A DNA stretch of 64,000 bases, from positions 3,854,974 through 3,918,973 of the forward strand of contig NC_065536.1 in assembly GCF_932294415.1 (NCBI RefSeq), given 5' to 3'. The position numbers and the translations under genes are program-made. Numbering within the stretch: position 1 is the stretch's first letter; each line of letters opens with the position of its first letter. Positions 12,603-23,684 of this stretch are shown piece after piece. The notes under the pieces are model-generated. The model was not told where the DNA came from and did no database searches. It saw only the letters and a program-made list of their open reading frames with translations. The DNA is from Quercus robur. Taxonomy: Eukaryota > Streptophyta > Magnoliopsida > Fagales > Fagaceae.

Positions 12603-14020
12603 TGTCGCAGGCAACCAAAAATAAAACCTATACTCCTAAAAATATATGTAGTAGTGCGAGTAAAGATCGTTCCCACGGAGAGTATCTAGCCTAGTTTTAT
12701 GCTATGTGAACAAGGAGGAGGGGTATAATGAAAACAATTTTAGGAAAAAAGAACAACTAAGGAACAATTCAAATTAAAGTATCGAAATTAATCAAAAGAA
12801 CAAACCTTGGTCTAAGTCAACATCCACCATTGGAATTTTACAACTGATCATCGATGCAAGTATATATCAATTCACACTTTGAATATTCACTGTTGGAACT
12901 ATTTTCCTATCTCTCCTTAGTTGTAGTTAATTAGAAAACAAGCGATCTAATAAACCCTAACTATTAAACAACCCAAGACAAGCACTAAAGGTTTAATCTA
13001 GTAGCAGCCTTAAGAATTAGAGAGATCGATGAAACTAAACAACACAAACACAAGTGGTTGTATTTAATTTAGTCGAGCGTTCTTCCTAAGATCTAATAAT
13101 TTCTAACGCAACAAATCATTAAATCTTGGCTGCTTCACAAGTTAGAGAGATCAAACAATTACGGATTTGATATCTAACCTAGCAGTAGATTGCAATGAAC
13201 AATAAACTAGTAGGCCTCCTAGTAATTAAATGAGACAATCATGAAAATAGGCACAGAAGAACATCCAATATTCAAAGCATAAATTGAACAATAAAAACAA
13301 ATTAGATCTCATAGTTTTATTGATTCCCAGGCTTCAGTTTCCTTCGACCAAGTATAAAAGTTTAGCCAAGTAGGGCCATGATGAAAACTCAAAGGAAAAA
13401 ATCAGAGAAGAGGGGAGAGAGAGGTGTGTATGTGTCCAATTCTGATTTCTCCTCCCCCTTTTACACGTTAATTCCCTGTTTCCCAAGCTTACAAAATCTC
13501 CTAAAAATATTCTCATTAATAATATCCAAATCTAACTAATTAAGGAAAAATATTAAAAATAAAACAAAGTCCTAATATAACCAGGAAAGTAGTGTTTTCA
13601 AGCTGGAATTTTCGTGCACCAGATCTGGAAACTTCTGAAAATAAATCCCATCAGATCCGCATATTAGAATTGCAGGCAAAAGAACATTCCAGAATGTTAG
13701 CAATGCAGGTGCAACAACTTCAAGCCCGATTTCGACTTTGATGCATCCCGTATCTCTCAAAACTTAAAACATGAAAGTTGTAGAGCTTTGTCTTGGTGTT
13801 CCATAGTATCTTGAATCATCTCAATCGGATCTCGGATGAGGGAGTCATGCCTAGATTATGAAGCGATGTCGAAATTGTCCAAAATCGCCCAATTAGCTAC
13901 GCTTTACACTTAATGCCTCCATTTGCATCCTAAATCAAAATATAAGAATAATGAGTACATTTAGGCACCAAATAAGTATAAAAGACTAAACATTAAGGGA
14001 GAAAAATATGACATTTTGCA
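12603..14020. mobile_element. TG...CA LTR-like element, relative of the one at 43107-44552
   Basis: The segment begins TGTCGCAGGC and ends ACATTTTGCA. It has the same layout, orientation and length (about 1.42 kb against 1446 bp) as the cleanly bounded element at 43.1 kb. Shared blocks in the same order: an opening TGT.CGCA, a region with aatca and acttaatc blocks, a block with aaagttgtag, then cttgaatcatctc.at.gga. No target duplication was found here (tgtgc on the left, ttctc on the right). The ends are inferred from the relative. Confidence 0.55.
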
Positions 14021-14500
14021 TTCTCATTACTTCTGCTCGTGGTTTGGCTGTCTAATGAACTAGTTGTAATGTCTACCTTGAATGTTTTATAATAATTGCT
14101 TATACTATTTTCTGATTATTATTTTTTCTTGGTTTTGTAGCATTAGATATCTTCCGTATTTCAAGGCTCTGAATTTTAAGCTTGATATCTTTTAGATCAT
14201 TTTTCAATAGCTGTAAAGCAGTCTCAAGGTATACAAAAAGATGGATTTGCTAAACGACTCATCTGATTCCCAACACCAGTGAATTTCTATACTTTCCCCT
14301 CTAGATGTGAATCTACAATTTTGAGAAATCTTGGATGAAATCATGAAAGCATATGCTTAGGATTGTTAATTTATTGGTATGACCATAGTTTGAGCCTAGT
14401 ACTAATAAAAGTTCAATAAAATTTAACAACTTGTTTTTAGCCTACATATTATAGTATCACATGAATAAATGTACATGTAATTAAAGTCAGTAACATATGT

Positions 14501-15816
14501 AGGGACGTAGACTTCGACCTGAGTGACGACATTGTACTCGCAGCATATCTAGCCGGGTGTGCATGTCTAGCTTACGTGGAGACCTATATGACCAAAGTAC
14601 CATTGCATACGAATATACAAACAGGCTTAGAATGGGTACAGTATATATTAACTGGAAATGAGAAGAAATGTAGAAGAAATTTTAGAATGTCAAGCTATGT
14701 GTTTAGACAATTGTGTAATACACTGCGCCAGTATGGATATTACGGTACCAGAAGTGTTTGCTTTTGTGTGGAAGAGTCTCTGGCAATGACATTGATGGTA
14801 CTTGGTCATGCTAAGGGTAACAGAATGGTGCAGGAAAGCTTTCAGCACACAGTGCATCGACACGTGGCCATGGTAGTTACATTGTTAGCCACCGTTATGG
14901 CACCAGACATTATCCAGCCTGCTGATCGTACATTTTGGGATGTGCCAGAACATATTCAGCATTTAGATTGATATTGGCCACATTTCAAGGTACTTTGTGA
15001 ATTTGGTATCTTGACTTGATTTTATTCAAATTATTTTTATGGTTATACCACGTATTTCATTTCACATGGTATTTTTGTGGCAATGGTTAGGGTTGCATTG
15101 GTGCGATTGATGGGGTCCACGTCCCAATGGTCGTACCAGTTGATGAGCAGCTCCCGTACTATGGCAGGAAAGGGACCACCACAACAAATTGCATGTGCAC
15201 ATGTGACTTTGACATGAAGTTCACATTCGCATGTGTTGGATGGGAAGGGTCAGCACATGACACGAGGATTTTTTTAAGCTCCCTCAATAATAAGAGTTGC
15301 AACTTCCCAAAAGCTCTAGCTAGTTTGTAAATATTCAGTTTAATTACAGTATTAAAGTATGTATTAATGAAGTGAAAATGCTAATGTAATAAACGTGTTC
15401 ATTTGCAGAAAAGTATTATCTGGTTGATTCAGGATACCCTATGAGGAAAGGGTTCCTTGCACCATATAAGGGGGAGAGGTACCACATTGGAGAATTTCAG
15501 CCTTCTGAAGTATTGCATCATCCAGAGGAGAGATTTAATTATCTCCATTCATCACTCTGTTCAGTCATAGAACGAGCTTTTGGAGTTTGGAAGAATAAAT
15601 GGAAAATTTTGAGAAATATGCCACCCTTTCATATACACACTCAAAACTTGATCATTGTTGCTACAATGGTTCTTCACAATTTCGTTAGAACACATGAGAT
15701 AAACAATGACGTTGAATGTTCCAGATCTAGGGGGCACATCATTTGGTAGTGAGAGAGGTCATTACGATGCCGTGGTAGAAGCAATCTCAATCTTGGACGA
15801 ACCTAAGATAAAACAG
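14501..15816 (+). pseudogene. PIF/Harbinger DDE transposase (HARBI1-like), broken
   Basis: Harbinger transposases cut and rejoin DNA with a DDE nuclease and duplicate a 3-bp target. Three exons are readable: about 14501-14989, 15091-15322 and 15409-15816, with AAG|GT, A|GTTTGT and TTTGCAG| junctions. Catalytic motifs are present: first D in GAIDGVHVP (about 15100-15126), second D in GSAHDTRIF (about 15250-15275), and E in SVIERAFGVWKNKW (about 15560-15600). The N-terminal helical part has NFRMSSYVFRQLCNTL and HAKGNRMVQESFQH. Breaks: a TGA replaces the usual arginine just before YWPHFK (about 14971), and a frameshift near 15720 separates the last 30 codons. The first exon may start after an AG near 14500. 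Confidence 0.85.
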
Positions 15817-16410
15817 GTTTGTATTGATATCACAGCATCGATATGTGCGAATGATAACTAATTTTTGTGGGGACCATAACTGATGGTTCACAAACTTCAA
15901 TAATGTAAATGCATTTGTTGTTGTATTGTTGGTAAGCAGAATTGAGGGCTCACAAAACTTGATACATCTCACATTAACTTGTGGATTTGTTCTGTTTTGA
16001 AGCATAAGGTTCAAGTGTTAAATCTGTATCTTAAAAACTTTTAGGACACTTGATAGGCATATCCAAATTCACACAAAAGAGTGTTTTGTTGTTGGCATAG
16101 AGTGTTTATTTTCACAAGTAGAATTAAGGTCAATTATCACTTTCATGCTAGACTGCTCTTAAGAAAATTTATGATACTTTAGTGTTAAAAGATTTATTGA
16201 ACACTCAAAATAGATTTCCAATGACTTGTAAAATAAATTTGCATAATAAAGGCAAAAACAAATAGTTTTTCTTCAAATAGATTGTAAAATAATCCAAATA
16301 AATGACATAATTCACAAATGTGATTTATTTAAGTGCCATTTAGCCAGAATAATATCAAATACAAAAGAATCTACATCAAACCCCAAACAAATTTTAGCCA
16401 CCCCCTATAA
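15817..16410. other. no gene seen
   Basis: AT-rich spacer between the transposase remnant and the BPS1-like pseudogene. I saw no clear transposon end here, although one would be expected if the Harbinger element were short. Confidence 0.35.
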
Positions 16411-17250
16411 TTAAGATTGTACTCTTTCTACTACTTTGCAACCTAGCTTTGGGTCAGAGACAGTACCACTCTCTCTAACATTACAAAGCAAAGCATCACG
16501 CCCAGTTAAAACTACATGAAAGAAGCCATCATATTGGTTTGTAAGAAGATCTAGTCCTTGTGAAAGTCCTTCTGCTCTCCTTGCCAAATCTGAAATGGAA
16601 TTCTGGAATGCTTCCACTTCAATAGGGTCCCCACCATCTTGGATCATGGGATACAATTTCTTTACATTTGTATCAATTGCTTCGAGCTCTTTCGAAACTG
16701 TAAATCTTCCAGTTGAATATAAATTTCTAATTTCGCTATTAATGCTAGTTTGCAAACCGGTCAAAGCTTGAGCCCACATATATTTGTTATCAACATTCAA
16801 ATCAAACAACTTTCTTGCAGAATCAGAGATGGCTGAAGCAAAGACACTGCAGATAAATACTGTCTCCACCTTAACCCCATACATAGTACACATTAAAACC
16901 TTCCCTTTGCCTGAGTTCTTAACCTTGGGAAGATCTAGTGATTCCACAAGATTGTTCAAAATGGGTGGAACAGTTTTCAACTCTAGGGTTCTTTGAACCA
17001 ATATGCTATCTCCATGCATCAAGTGAAGATCGAGCCTTGATAAACTGCTTTAAAGAGCTGGAATCCAAATTGTGCAGCACACACTGAAGCAAGAGATGGC
17101 CCTAGTTCACCCTTGAGATTTCAGAGCTAAAAGCGTTGCATATATCGAGCAAATTCACACTGATGTCCAAGAAAGTTAAAACGGGCTGGGATGACATTAG
17201 AAAAACCATCAGGAAAACCATAAGACAAAGCACCAATTTCCTGCACCTAT
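16411..17250 (-). pseudogene. BPS1-like (BYPASS1) protein pseudogene
   Basis: BPS1-like proteins restrain production of a root-derived mobile signal in plants. They are usually encoded by one long exon. The 3' part is open (17022-16411, about 200 codons) with family blocks LDLPKVKNSGKGKVLMCTMY, FTVSKELEAIDTNVKKLYPM, EVEAFQNSISDLARRAEG and VVLTGRDALLCN. The upstream 230 bases still encode family sequence (LLDICNAFSSEIS, then GHLLLQCVLHNLDSS and KARSSLDAW). That part is interrupted by a TAG where glutamine is expected (about 17105), a second TAG after the tryptophan block (about 17009), and a frameshift before LDLPKV. The first ~100 residues are hard to follow. It is a decayed copy. The internal ATG of the open 3' part is not a real start. 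Confidence 0.8.
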
Positions 17251-18439
17251 TTGAACACCTGATTAACTAATTTATGCACATGGACTAAGTAACTAACTGA
17301 CTGCAAGCTTTGCTTATCTCAATAAAATTCAAGCCCATACACTTCAATCAGTAACACCCTAATGAATGCGTGCAAGTATACCTAGTACTCAATCTTAACA
17401 ACAACTAACATTGTTGGATGGGCTTTGATAAGACTACATAACCAACAGCATAGCCACAGATACAAAGCACATAATAACAAACTACTTATCAAATAACTAG
17501 TAAATTAAAAATAGATGATTTAAATATTGGGTCACTTATTAGTTTTTCACAGACCAGCAACAATCATTGGGTAGTAACAAAACTACACAAAGCACATAAT
17601 AACATAAGCTTAATAGACCAAATGCTTGGAAAAGGATGAAAATTATATTTTCACCTAAAAATCTTAGTTTTAGAATTTTAGTCAATTTTTTTAATAAGTA
17701 ATGTTGAATGTGCTCCTGCATCTGAACATCATAAACACATTCAATTGTAACATATAAAGAAAGCTATAGGATGTATCATTTTTGTCAAAGGAAACAGAGA
17801 GATTCAAAGAAACATTACATTTTTTGAGCAACCATTGTCAGCCCTGTGAACACTTTCAATGGTTAACTGAAACTAGGAAAAGTGTGGGCACTACAAAAAA
17901 CAAAACCAATGGATATTATCACTGGGAAAAAAAATTAAAAAAAAAAAAAAACCGAACAACATTTATGGAATTTTAAAAATCGATTGGAAAGGGGAAAAAA
18001 TACCTTGAGTACTGGGTAATATGACATCCATTTGCAGATAAAACCAAAAAGACATTAATATAAGTATTTTAATAAAAAAAAAAATAGAAAAGACAAGCAT
18101 ATTATACAAGACTGAAGTCAAGAGAACTCACATGAAATGAAAAGTCGAACAATTTACAAGAACATATATTTATGGGAAGAGAGGTGTCATGGGTCGGAAC
18201 TCGAGGGACGGTGGGGAAGAGGGTGAAATGGGTTTATGGAAGGAAGAGTAGACGCCGGCATCGGACTCGGGTTGTCTTCCTCATGGATTTCTCACCTGGA
18301 CTCTTCGCGGGCGTCGAACCGATGTAGGTCTTCCTTCATCAATCTCTGGTGGGCGTGGAACTCTCCGAAGGCACAGGCTTAGCTAGGGTACGGTGAGGAG
18401 TGGAAAAAAAAATTGAGTAAAACTTTGGTATTTATTTGC
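17251..18439. other. no gene seen
   Basis: Spacer with an A-rich stretch at 17929-17952. A more GC-rich 200 bases at 18180-18385 (gggcgtcgaac, tcgggttgtcttcc) contains no usable ORF. It may be a captured or decayed exon, but I do not recognise it. Confidence 0.35.
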
Positions 18440-18573
18440 TACAATACTTTCAGCTGAGCTACAATACTTTCAGCCAAATAATATCATTCATGTTTTTCAC
18501 TTATTTGCTACAGTGTTTTTAGTTTTTAGTTTTCAGTTTCAGCAAAAATAAGTTCAATCCAAACGGAGCCATA
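18440..18573. mobile_element. Harbinger-type MITE end or remnant
   Basis: Read on the minus strand it starts GGCTCCGTTTGGATTGAAC and continues with repeated CTGAAAACTAAAAAC and CACTGTAGCAAA. This is the same wording as the two MITEs at 23.1-23.7 kb. Only one end is clear. Confidence 0.5.
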
Positions 18574-18720
18574 ATCATATTGTGATATTTTTTGGTGTAC
18601 GTTACTAAAATAACTCCTCCCACTTCTATCAATTAGCCTGACACCGAAATAAATGGCCACCAAACTCTTATCTTTATTTTTAAGTTAAAGCATGTGTCCA
18701 CTTTGACCAATATTCATCCT

Positions 18721-18739
18721 TCCCCCCCCCCCCCCCCCC
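18721..18739. repeat. poly-C tract
   Basis: About 16 C interrupted near its start, followed by A-runs. Simple sequence with no other feature. Confidence 0.6.
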
Positions 18740-19851
18740 AAAAAATCCAAATTCCGTTACAGCCCGTGAAACTCAAACTTCACCCCAAAAAAAAAAAAAA
18801 AGTCTTGTATGGTACTAAAGTAGTAAAGCATCCATTATTTTTTCACCTCTATCTCTTATTTTTTTTCATAGTTTCAGAGTTTAGTATATAGATTAATCTC
18901 TTACTTTAATCATTAGTAACTATGAATTGGTTGTTTTGCAATTTTTTATTTATTTTAAAATTGCCTAAATTTTAATAAATTTTTTATGACAATTACCATT
19001 GTTTATAATTTTACTAGTTGCCAATCCCGCACGTTGCATGTGATAATATTTTTATGATGATCTCATTAATTGTTTTTAAAAACAAATTTGGACTAATTTA
19101 ATAAATAACAATGTAATTCATAATCATAGTTTTATTTATTATAGGAACAATCACAAATGTAATATATATAATTTCTACTGTACCAAAATAAAAACAATAC
19201 AATAAAAAACACCGAGAAACATAATTAAGAAATAATAAAACTAAAAAAAAACTACAATTAAAAATAAAAAAAGAAAGGGAAAAATAAAAGATTGTAACTC
19301 TTTTTCCTTAAAAAAAAAAAAAAAAAAAAAACAAAGAGTACAGTTCCTATGGGGAAAAAATAAAGAATTTGTTTTTTGAAAAAAATGAATTATTGTGTTT
19401 ATGTTGTCATAATCAAATGTAATATCTAATTTAACATATAAAAAATGATTAGTTGAATAAATAATTTAAAACAAAAAATTGAATTTAAAATCATGATACT
19501 TTCATTTAGGCTAATATCCACTATTGGTCCCTAAAATTTATTTATTTGTTTGTGTTTATTATCTTTTTTTTCTTTTTCTTTTTTTTTTTGTTGAAAAACT
19601 AATTCTAGCAGAATTTTGTACGAATGAAATAAAATTTATCATGTATAAACATAAGGAACATAAAATATTTTACTGATATATTTTGAAAAACAAATCAATA
19701 ATAAACGTAACAATTATTATGTATTAGTTTGTAACCTCGTGCATATGCACGGTTATAATTAAAAACAATCATAATTATACAATTTAAATTATACCATTTT
19801 TTGAGAAGATGTTCAAAGTATACATGGTATTGCTTACACATTTTTAAACCA

Positions 19852-19852
19852 T

Positions 19853-19888
<36 letters not shown>
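19852..19888. repeat. (AC)n(AT)n microsatellite
   Basis: Nine to ten AC units are directly followed by about nine AT units. This compound dinucleotide repeat is likely polymorphic. Confidence 0.85.
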
Positions 19889-19956
19889 GATAAATACTAT
19901 TTGAATATAAATATAAGTAGTAGCTCCTAAAACATTCTCAAGGAAGCAAAACCAAA

Positions 19957-20006
<50 letters not shown>

Positions 20007-20040
20007 TATCAATAACAATGTTAAAGGAGGGAGAGAGCAA

Positions 20041-21160
20041 ATGTGAAATTGAAGAAACAAAATTTAGAGTTGAATTAATATTTACATAAAATAAAGATTG
20101 TTGCTTATATGTTTCTAAACATATGTTTATAATTTGTATGTTTATATAAATGTTTAATTTATCTTTTTAAAAGATGGGTTTCAGTTAGCTCAACTGGTAA
20201 AATTTTTATGGTTGAATAAAAAATTGAATTACACTTTTAACCCTTAAAGTTTTTGTAATTTTAATCATGATCTCTTAAGTTTTGAGATTTTTCATTTTGG
20301 TTCACTAGATTGATTTCATTTTCAAAATGGTCATTTTTCCCATCTTCATGGTTGATCTAGACATTTCATACCAAGAAAACAACATAATTTCTTTTGTTGT
20401 GTTTCTCCTCTCTTAATGGCAAGATTAGTCACAAGCATTGAGCAACATGTCCACTTTGTAATTCTATTACCTAATTAACTTTTAAAAAATTTGAGGTCAG
20501 CAATATATTAGATGTTTGCTTGGAAAATGGAGCGATATCCCACTTATTATTTGAGGTAGTTCATATTTCAAGGAATCCCGATCCATATTCAGAACTCACA
20601 ATTCGACAGCCATAGAATGGTTTCCACTATTGGTGCATATATAAATAGCAATGCAAAGAAAACATCAACTTTTGAAGCTACTCCATGTTGAATATGATAT
20701 TAAAACCCCCTAGTCACATTAGATTTTTCCCATCAAACAAAAGGTAATCAAAACTAGTTTTTTCCTTTTTCATCTTACGTAGAAGTGAATTCACTTTTTA
20801 ATGTTTGTGACAAATTTGGCCGTTAAGAGATGAGAAACAAGACAGAAGAATTGATGTCATTTTGTTGGTACTTAATGGCTAGATCAATTATGAAGACATG
20901 CAAAAGGAGCATTTTGAAAATGAAATCAATCTTTTGTGAACCAAAATGAAAAATCTAAAACTTAAGAGAATATGTTGAAAATAACACAAACTTTAAGGGT
21001 CATTGTAATTTAGTCTTTTGTTTTATTTTTGAAAAATAACTTAAATATATTTTATAAACATATAAATATTAAACATATATTTATAAACATATAAGCAACA
21101 ATAATTATATTATGTTAATATTATTTCAAATCTAAATTTTGTTTCTTCAATTTCACCTTT
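20041..21160. mobile_element. long inverted-repeat element, probably a non-autonomous MULE
   Basis: Two arms of roughly 370-400 bp face each other: left about 20041-20445, right about 20795-21160. Matching blocks include gtgaaattgaagaaacaaaa with its mirror at 21140-21160, ttgttgcttatatgttt, cttaagttttgag and ttcattttggttcac. An inner block, ttgatctagac, also pairs. The middle 350 bases are single copy. No clear target duplication was seen, so the superfamily is inferred from the long arms. The arms have many mismatches and small indels, so the element is old. Confidence 0.7.
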
Positions 21161-22100
21161 TTTGATCAAGTGGGGGTGATGTGTTGTTGCTTATGAGAAA
21201 AATGGTCATACTTCTTTTCTTCCTTTCGAGAACTATACCATATGGAAGCATTATTCAATTGGTATTTTAAATTCTTTCTTGATTTCTTTTTGGTAATTTT
21301 GATAGTTATAATAGGGAGAAGAGATTTGAACCTTGGATATTTTGGACACACCAGGAATGTACCAACCAATTGAGTTACAAGTCTCTTTAAGAAATATCAT
21401 AATAATTTAAATTCTTCAATACATTGACATCATTGTGAGATGTGCAAAGTCAACATATTTTACTCAAGGGACTATAATATAATATGAAAACAATACGAAA
21501 TTATATATAGACACATCCAGACAAATATTTATACATACAATACACCCGTATTTGTAAATTTATGCATACATGTATATGTATGTATTTGCTTGGAAAATAT
21601 AATGGACAGTTGTTGTTGTTTTTTTTTTTTAATTTCTCATTTGAATTTTTAACTATAAGTTTTAATTAAATCTTTTTCTTCCATATAAGATCTTGTAAAA
21701 CTTAACAAAATTTGTTATACATTATATATATTGAATATATAAAAAAGAAATTTAATTCCAAATTTGAATTCTGATTGCACATTTGCATTTTTTTAAGTGA
21801 CATTTTTATACATTTATTCTAATTTTATGTAATAAGTTTTTGTTTTTGGTGAGAGTTTTAACCTCATGATTAATTTTTTTCTACTTGTACACTTATTATT
21901 TTTATTTTGTTTCTATAAAAGTTTTAACATCATTATTTGTAATAAGTTTGCTTCTGTGATTTTTTTTTTTAGTAAAGTTTAAACCTTTTTTTTTAAACCT
22001 TGATTATGTGCATTTAGGGTTACATCCATAGTTGGCCTCTGTACGCCTTAATTCACAAATTTCAATTGCAATGTTTTGACTTTAAAAAGATGAATAATGA
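21161..22100. other. no gene seen
   Basis: AT-rich. The stretch 21290-21400 (gatttgaaccttggatat, ttgagttacaagtctc) has wording typical of tRNA-like dispersed plant repeats, but no complete element could be bounded. Confidence 0.35.
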
Positions 22101-22262
22101 TAGAGATACAAACTATTTTACAAAAAATTTTACAAACTCCTGATGTGGTGAGTGATTATTGGTAAATAAAAAAGTGATATTAATGGTGGGTTTAAATAAA
22201 TAATAATAAGAGCTAGCCACATCAACATTTTGTAAAAATGTTGTAAAATAGTTTGTGTCTAT
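22101..22262. mobile_element. short terminal-inverted-repeat MITE
   Basis: The left end TAGAGATACAAACTATTTTA mirrors the right end, which on the minus strand reads TATAGACACAAACTATTTTA. The ends are about 160 bp apart. No coding capacity. The target duplication may be TA, but the ends are too degraded to be sure. Confidence 0.6.
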
Positions 22263-23112
22263 AGCATTACTCTAAAAAGATTGCACTAAAACAAATTGAT
22301 TAGACATTAGAGTTTTGTCCAAAAATAGGGTTTAGGTTTTTATTGTAGTCAAAACTTTAGGGGACAAAATGTAGAAAGTGAAAATTTTGTGAGACAAAAT
22401 TGTGACACAAGCCAATTGCTAAGAGGCAAATACTTTGTCCCCATAAATTCTGAAGCATCTTAAAGATATTTTTTTTCATTTGTTCTAAGTTGAGTTTGAA
22501 TGGCTTATGGCTGCAAGCAAGGGCAATCATGATTCAAATAGCAACAACAAAGGGCAGTTAGTTATATTAGTAGAAGTTGTACTTGATAGGAGTTGGACAC
22601 TTGGCAATGATCTAGAAGGCTGCAAGGTCTAAACAGTTAGTATAAGTACTTGAATATCAATCATTGTAATTTGTTTTGCTGATTGAATAAGAAATTAGCC
22701 TTTTGTGTGCTTTCTTGGAACTATGTGTTCTTGTAGAGGTATGTCTATCCACCCATTAGTTATTTTAAACAGCTCACCATTCCCTAATTCAATTCCAAAC
22801 CAGATTCCACAACTCAACATATTCACTGCATCAGTTTGGGGTCAACTTAAACTCAAGAGAGCTAGTGACCATGACGAAGTCGTTTGGTTGTTTGGGTGGC
22901 CGTGGGTTGCTAGGTTTGAGTGATCGGTTTTGGTGGTCGTGGGTTGGCTAGTATTGGCCATGAGTTGAGTTTGACGCAGTCTTCAGATTCAAGGCTTCAA
23001 GCATAAGGGTTTGACCGTTAAATGTGATTTGACACCGTTAAGAGATGTTTTAACGCTAGTTGGGCTGACGTGGGTATGTTAAACACGTAGAATGATTTAA
23101 TTGGGGGGAACC
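22263..23112. other. no gene; possible LTR tail
   Basis: About 22540-22740 reads like the end of a Copia-type LTR: a tract of cattgtaatttg followed by gaataagaaattagcc. I could not find a partner copy or bounded ends, so this is only a suggestion. Confidence 0.25.
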
Positions 23113-23115
23113 TAA

Positions 23116-23330
23116 GGGTCTGTTTGGATACTGCTTATTACTAAAAATTGAAAACTGAAAACACTGTAGCAAAATAATTTTTAAATATGTGAATAGTTCC
23201 ATGGGACCCAAGTTAGAAGTTATATTTGCTGAAAGAGGTACTTGTGGGTCCCGTGAATAGTGCACGGGACCCACCCAAGGAAATGCAGACGCAGATTGTA
23301 ACGCAAACGCGTTGCTATCCAAATCCACTC
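23116..23330. mobile_element. Harbinger/Tourist-type MITE 1
   Basis: 215 bp. It is flanked by TAA at 23113-23115 and 23331-23333. The terminal inverted repeats read GGGTCTGTTTGGATAC and, from the other side, GAGTGGATTTGGATAG. Inside are ctgaaaacactgtagc and gaatagtgcacgggaccc, shared with the neighbouring element. The 3-bp TAA duplication fits PIF/Harbinger MITEs. Confidence 0.75.
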
Positions 23331-23333
23331 TAA

Positions 23334-23601
23334 AGGTCCGTTTGGATACAACTGAAAACTGAAAACTGAAACTGAAAACTGAAAAACACTGTAGCGAAAT
23401 AATTTTTAAATGTGTGAATAGTATCGTGGGACCCATTTTTAATGAAAAAGTTGTTGAAAAGTGAAATTTATGGGTCCATGAACAGTACATAATGTGCTGT
23501 GATTGGTCCAAAAAAATTTGAAAAGTCAAAGTTTGCAGCTACTGTTTATTGAACAGTGCATGAACAGTAGCCGCAACACCCAAAACGCTCCAAAACGCGT
23601 G

Positions 23602-23633
<32 letters not shown>

Positions 23634-23681
23634 AGACAAAACGCAAACGCAAGGAACTTTCAGCCGAATCCAAACGCACTC
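23334..23681. mobile_element. Harbinger/Tourist-type MITE 2, abutting MITE 1
   Basis: 348 bp. It is flanked by TAA at 23331-23333 (shared with MITE 1) and 23682-23684. The ends read AGGTCCGTTTGGATAC and, from the other side, GAGTGCGTTTGGATTC. It has short tandem copies of actgaaa near the left end and a poly-A run of about 28 near 23605-23632. Confidence 0.75.
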
Positions 23682-23684
23682 TAA

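Larger units (their letters stand above)
6393..18573 (+). mobile_element. decayed PIF/Harbinger transposon area with nested insertions (outer limits tentative)
   Basis: A Myb/SANT-like ORF (7334-8395) and a DDE transposase (14501-15816) lie in the same orientation, the usual two-gene content of PIF/Harbinger elements. Possible outer ends are an inverted pair: gtacctgtttggattc at 6393 and its mirror caatccaaacggagcc ending near 18573. The flanks do not give a clean 3-bp TWA duplication, so both ends may belong to smaller related MITEs. The 6 kb between the two ORFs is explained largely by later insertions: a MULE at 9659-11264 and an LTR-like element at about 12603-14020. A BPS1-like pseudogene at 16.4-17.25 kb also lies inside the span and may mean the true right end is nearer 16 kb. 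Confidence 0.55.
18574..20040. other. AT-rich intergenic region with simple repeats
   Basis: No gene seen. It contains A-runs at about 19310-19331 and 19968-20002 and an (AC)n(AT)n microsatellite at 19852-19888. The phrase cgcacgttgcatgtgataat (19028) and cctcgtgcatatgcacggtt (19735) recur in related form at 56880 (cccgtgcatatgcacaagta). This suggests a dispersed repeat present at least twice. Confidence 0.45.

Noticed and set aside
20178-20212. tRNA-like text (gttagctcaactggtaaa)
   Set aside because: It resembles the A-box region of a tRNA, but no cloverleaf, anticodon arm or B-box in proper spacing follows. At most a decayed SINE trace.
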